Translations under genes and position numbers: made by a program
Notes under the pieces: model-generated
The model's database searches: none
What the model was told of the DNA's origin: nothing
What the model saw: the letters and a program-made list of their open reading frames with translations, nothing else
In this document: positions 31,714-32,835 of the stretch, one piece after another
How positions within the stretch are numbered: the first letter of the stretch is position 1
Layout of the letters: the number at the start of each line of letters is the position of its first letter
From: Acetobacteraceae bacterium
GTDB lineage: Bacteria > Pseudomonadota > Alphaproteobacteria > Acetobacterales > Acetobacteraceae
Direction: 5' to 3'
Length of the DNA: 32,835 nucleotides
Assembly (NCBI GenBank): GCA_025354865.1
Contig: JANXMB010000117.1
Location: 1-32,835 of the forward strand

Positions 31714-32637
31714 TTATTCAGCCGCCATGTTCGGTGTGAACTCCAACGGAAGGCCTTTATGGCCGGTCAGTTGTTCGCCAAGCGCATACATTTCGTAGGC
31801 GCGCTTCTTGAGCGCGGGCAGCACGGCGTCGATCGTTTCCTGATCGACATCGTTGGCGATGCCGGGGTATCCGGCCCGTTCGATCATCGCGCGCAGCTTG
31901 CCTTTGGCGATCTGTTCGAACGTCCAATCCAGGGGATCGTCGACGATCGTCAGATCCCAGTTGGTGCGGTGGTTCTTGTTGCGCGGGCCGTAGTGGTAGT
32001 GGGCGTCTTTCCAGAAGCAGTCGAACGCGAGGAGTTCGGTTTCCTCGATATAGCTCTTGCTCCGGGTCCCGCCGATATCGGCGAGCACATGCAGCGCGAG
32101 GCCACCGTCGCCATTGCGCTGGCGGCGCATTTCCAGCCCGAACCGGATCGCGCCGGCTTCGAACAAATCGGTGCCGCGGTTGTGCTTCACGACATTGCGC
32201 TTCACGGCGAAGATTTCGCGGGCGCAGGCATCGACGTCGGGCAGGATTTTCTGCACCGCAGCCATATCGATAAGCCCGGCGACGCCTTTATAGCCGGATT
32301 GTTCGATCATCGCCGGCAGCTTGGTGCCCAGCAGCTTGATGGCCCAGGCGATGGGGTGGGGATCGATGATCGGGTCGGCGCGACGATGGATGCCCATACC
32401 CGCACCGACGCGACCGGGGGTCGACAATGCGGGGTTTTCCGGGCCATAAACGTAACTACGCTCGAGATCGAAACAGTTGAATCGCAGCAGGGTCGTGTCC
32501 TGGCCGCCGATGGTGGCGGTGACCTCGATCGAGATGCCCTGATCCATATGATCTTCGACGTTGGCATCCCAAAGCTGGTGCCTGACGACAAAGCTCACCG
32601 GGGCGGCGGCGAATTCGGTACCGGGGGATTGCGGCAT
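31714..32637 (-). CDS. Unrecognised protein with two copies of one domain
   Basis: A 307-residue protein with no function I can assign. It is built of two similar halves. LLRFNCFD..YGPEN (51-68) matches LLAFDCFW..YGPRN (202-220). AMIEQSGYKGVA (109-120) matches AMIERAGYPGIA (250-261), each followed by a conserved acidic helix. No signal peptide, TM segment or known catalytic motif is visible; the conserved aromatic and acidic residues suggest a soluble cytoplasmic protein. The ATG at 32637 has AGGAG upstream. A hairpin-forming sequence (32663-32680) and a tandem repeat array lie upstream. Confidence 0.82.
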   Translation of the reverse strand: MPQSPGTEFAAAPVSFVVRHQLWDANVEDHMDQGISIEVTATIGGQDTTLLRFNCFDLERSYVYGPENPALSTPGRVGAGMGIHRRADPIIDPHPIAWAIKLLGTKLPAMIEQSGYKGVAGLIDMAAVQKILPDVDACAREIFAVKRNVVKHNRGTDLFEAGAIRFGLEMRRQRNGDGGLALHVLADIGGTRSKSYIEETELLAFDCFWKDAHYHYGPRNKNHRTNWDLTIVDDPLDWTFEQIAKGKLRAMIERAGYPGIANDVDQETIDAVLPALKKRAYEMYALGEQLTGHKGLPLEFTPNMAAE

Positions 32638-32662
32638 ATCCTGGTTCTCCTGATTAGTTTGA

Positions 32663-32680
32663 TCGGACTGTAAGGTCCGA
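32663..32680. promoter_or_regulatory. Small inverted repeat upstream of the duplicated-domain gene
   Basis: TCGGAC (32663-32668) and GTCCGA (32675-32680) are exact inverted copies 6 bases apart, 25 bases before the start codon. It may be an operator or a leader stem. Confidence 0.35.
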
Positions 32681-32713
32681 CGCGGCCGGTCGCAAGTGGA
32701 ACGCAGGGTTCCG

Positions 32714-32835
32714 CGCACGATTCAGACCTCCGGCGTGCCGCCTCCGATCATCGCGCTCGTGTCAGATCGCACGATTCAGACCTCCGGCGTGCCGCCTCCG
32801 ATCATCGCGCTCGTGTCAGATCGCGCGATTCAGAC
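32714..32835. repeat. 54-bp tandem repeat array, at least 2.25 units, continuing past the window edge
   Basis: Units begin at 32714, 32768 and 32822 with CGCACGATTCAGAC (the third has CGCG). Each complete unit is 54 bases and the first two are identical. The unit's flanks match the single element at 23620-23665, so this is a tandem expansion of the same repeat family. No coding frame is evident. Confidence 0.85.

Noticed and set aside
32714-32835. Possible CRISPR array from evenly spaced repeats
   Set aside because: The first two 54-bp units are identical throughout, so there are no unique spacers, and no cas genes are near.

Overview
This is a GC-rich stretch with short intergenic gaps and several ATGA-overlapping genes. 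The gene families and order (zapA, 6S RNA, 5-formyltetrahydrofolate cyclo-ligase; a sigma-54-type promoter before nirBD; a PP2C-kinase fusion behind nirBD; many acyl-CoA and keto-acid catabolic enzymes) suggest an alphaproteobacterial chromosome, perhaps Rhodospirillales or Acetobacteraceae. That placement is inferred from style and synteny, not from a search.

Layout. 1-4449: a MITE-like element abuts the end of an RND efflux pair (adaptor, then permease, minus strand). 4637-7653: a tight minus-strand catabolic operon of a Gfo/Idh/MocA dehydrogenase, a 2-dehydro-3-deoxygalactonokinase, and the two subunits of a ThDP-dependent sulfopyruvate (or phosphonopyruvate) decarboxylase-like enzyme. A 328-base divergent spacer with a long hairpin follows. 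7982-10055: an orphan NMT1/THI5-like binding protein and an acyl-CoA dehydrogenase. 10106-13067: a cupin protein, an SDR, a small hypothetical protein and an EamA permease. 13130-19645: a sigma-54-type promoter and a nitrite-assimilation operon (nirB, nirD, formate/nitrite channel, PP2C-Ser/Thr kinase fusion, TrpD2-like protein), closed by a strong hairpin. 19706-23606: minus-strand genes for a class V aminotransferase, a decayed ATP-grasp CoA ligase fragment, a malate/L-lactate dehydrogenase family enzyme preceded by a 23-codon upstream ORF, and an acyl-CoA dehydrogenase-fold monooxygenase. 23788-25898: the housekeeping block ymdB-like, 5-FCL, 6S RNA, zapA and a small coiled-coil gene. 25984-31617: a hypothetical protein, a MaoC-type hydratase, a second malate/L-lactate dehydrogenase, a Baeyer-Villiger monooxygenase, a class II aldolase and a double-hotdog thioesterase. 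31714-32637: an unrecognised protein made of two copies of the same domain. 32714-32835: a 54-bp tandem repeat running off the window edge.

How it fits together. The nir operon imports nitrite and reduces it to ammonium; its promoter implies nitrogen (RpoN/NtrC-type) control, and its kinase/phosphatase and TrpD2-like genes are the least understood part. Much of the rest looks like peripheral catabolism of organic acids, ketones or sulfonates, with substrates that cannot be fixed from sequence alone. The best candidates for undescribed biology are the PP2C-kinase plus TrpD2 pair inside a nitrite-only operon, the dehydrogenase-kinase-decarboxylase operon, the duplicated-domain protein, and the repeat family found both singly (23620-23665) and as a 54-bp array at the right edge.
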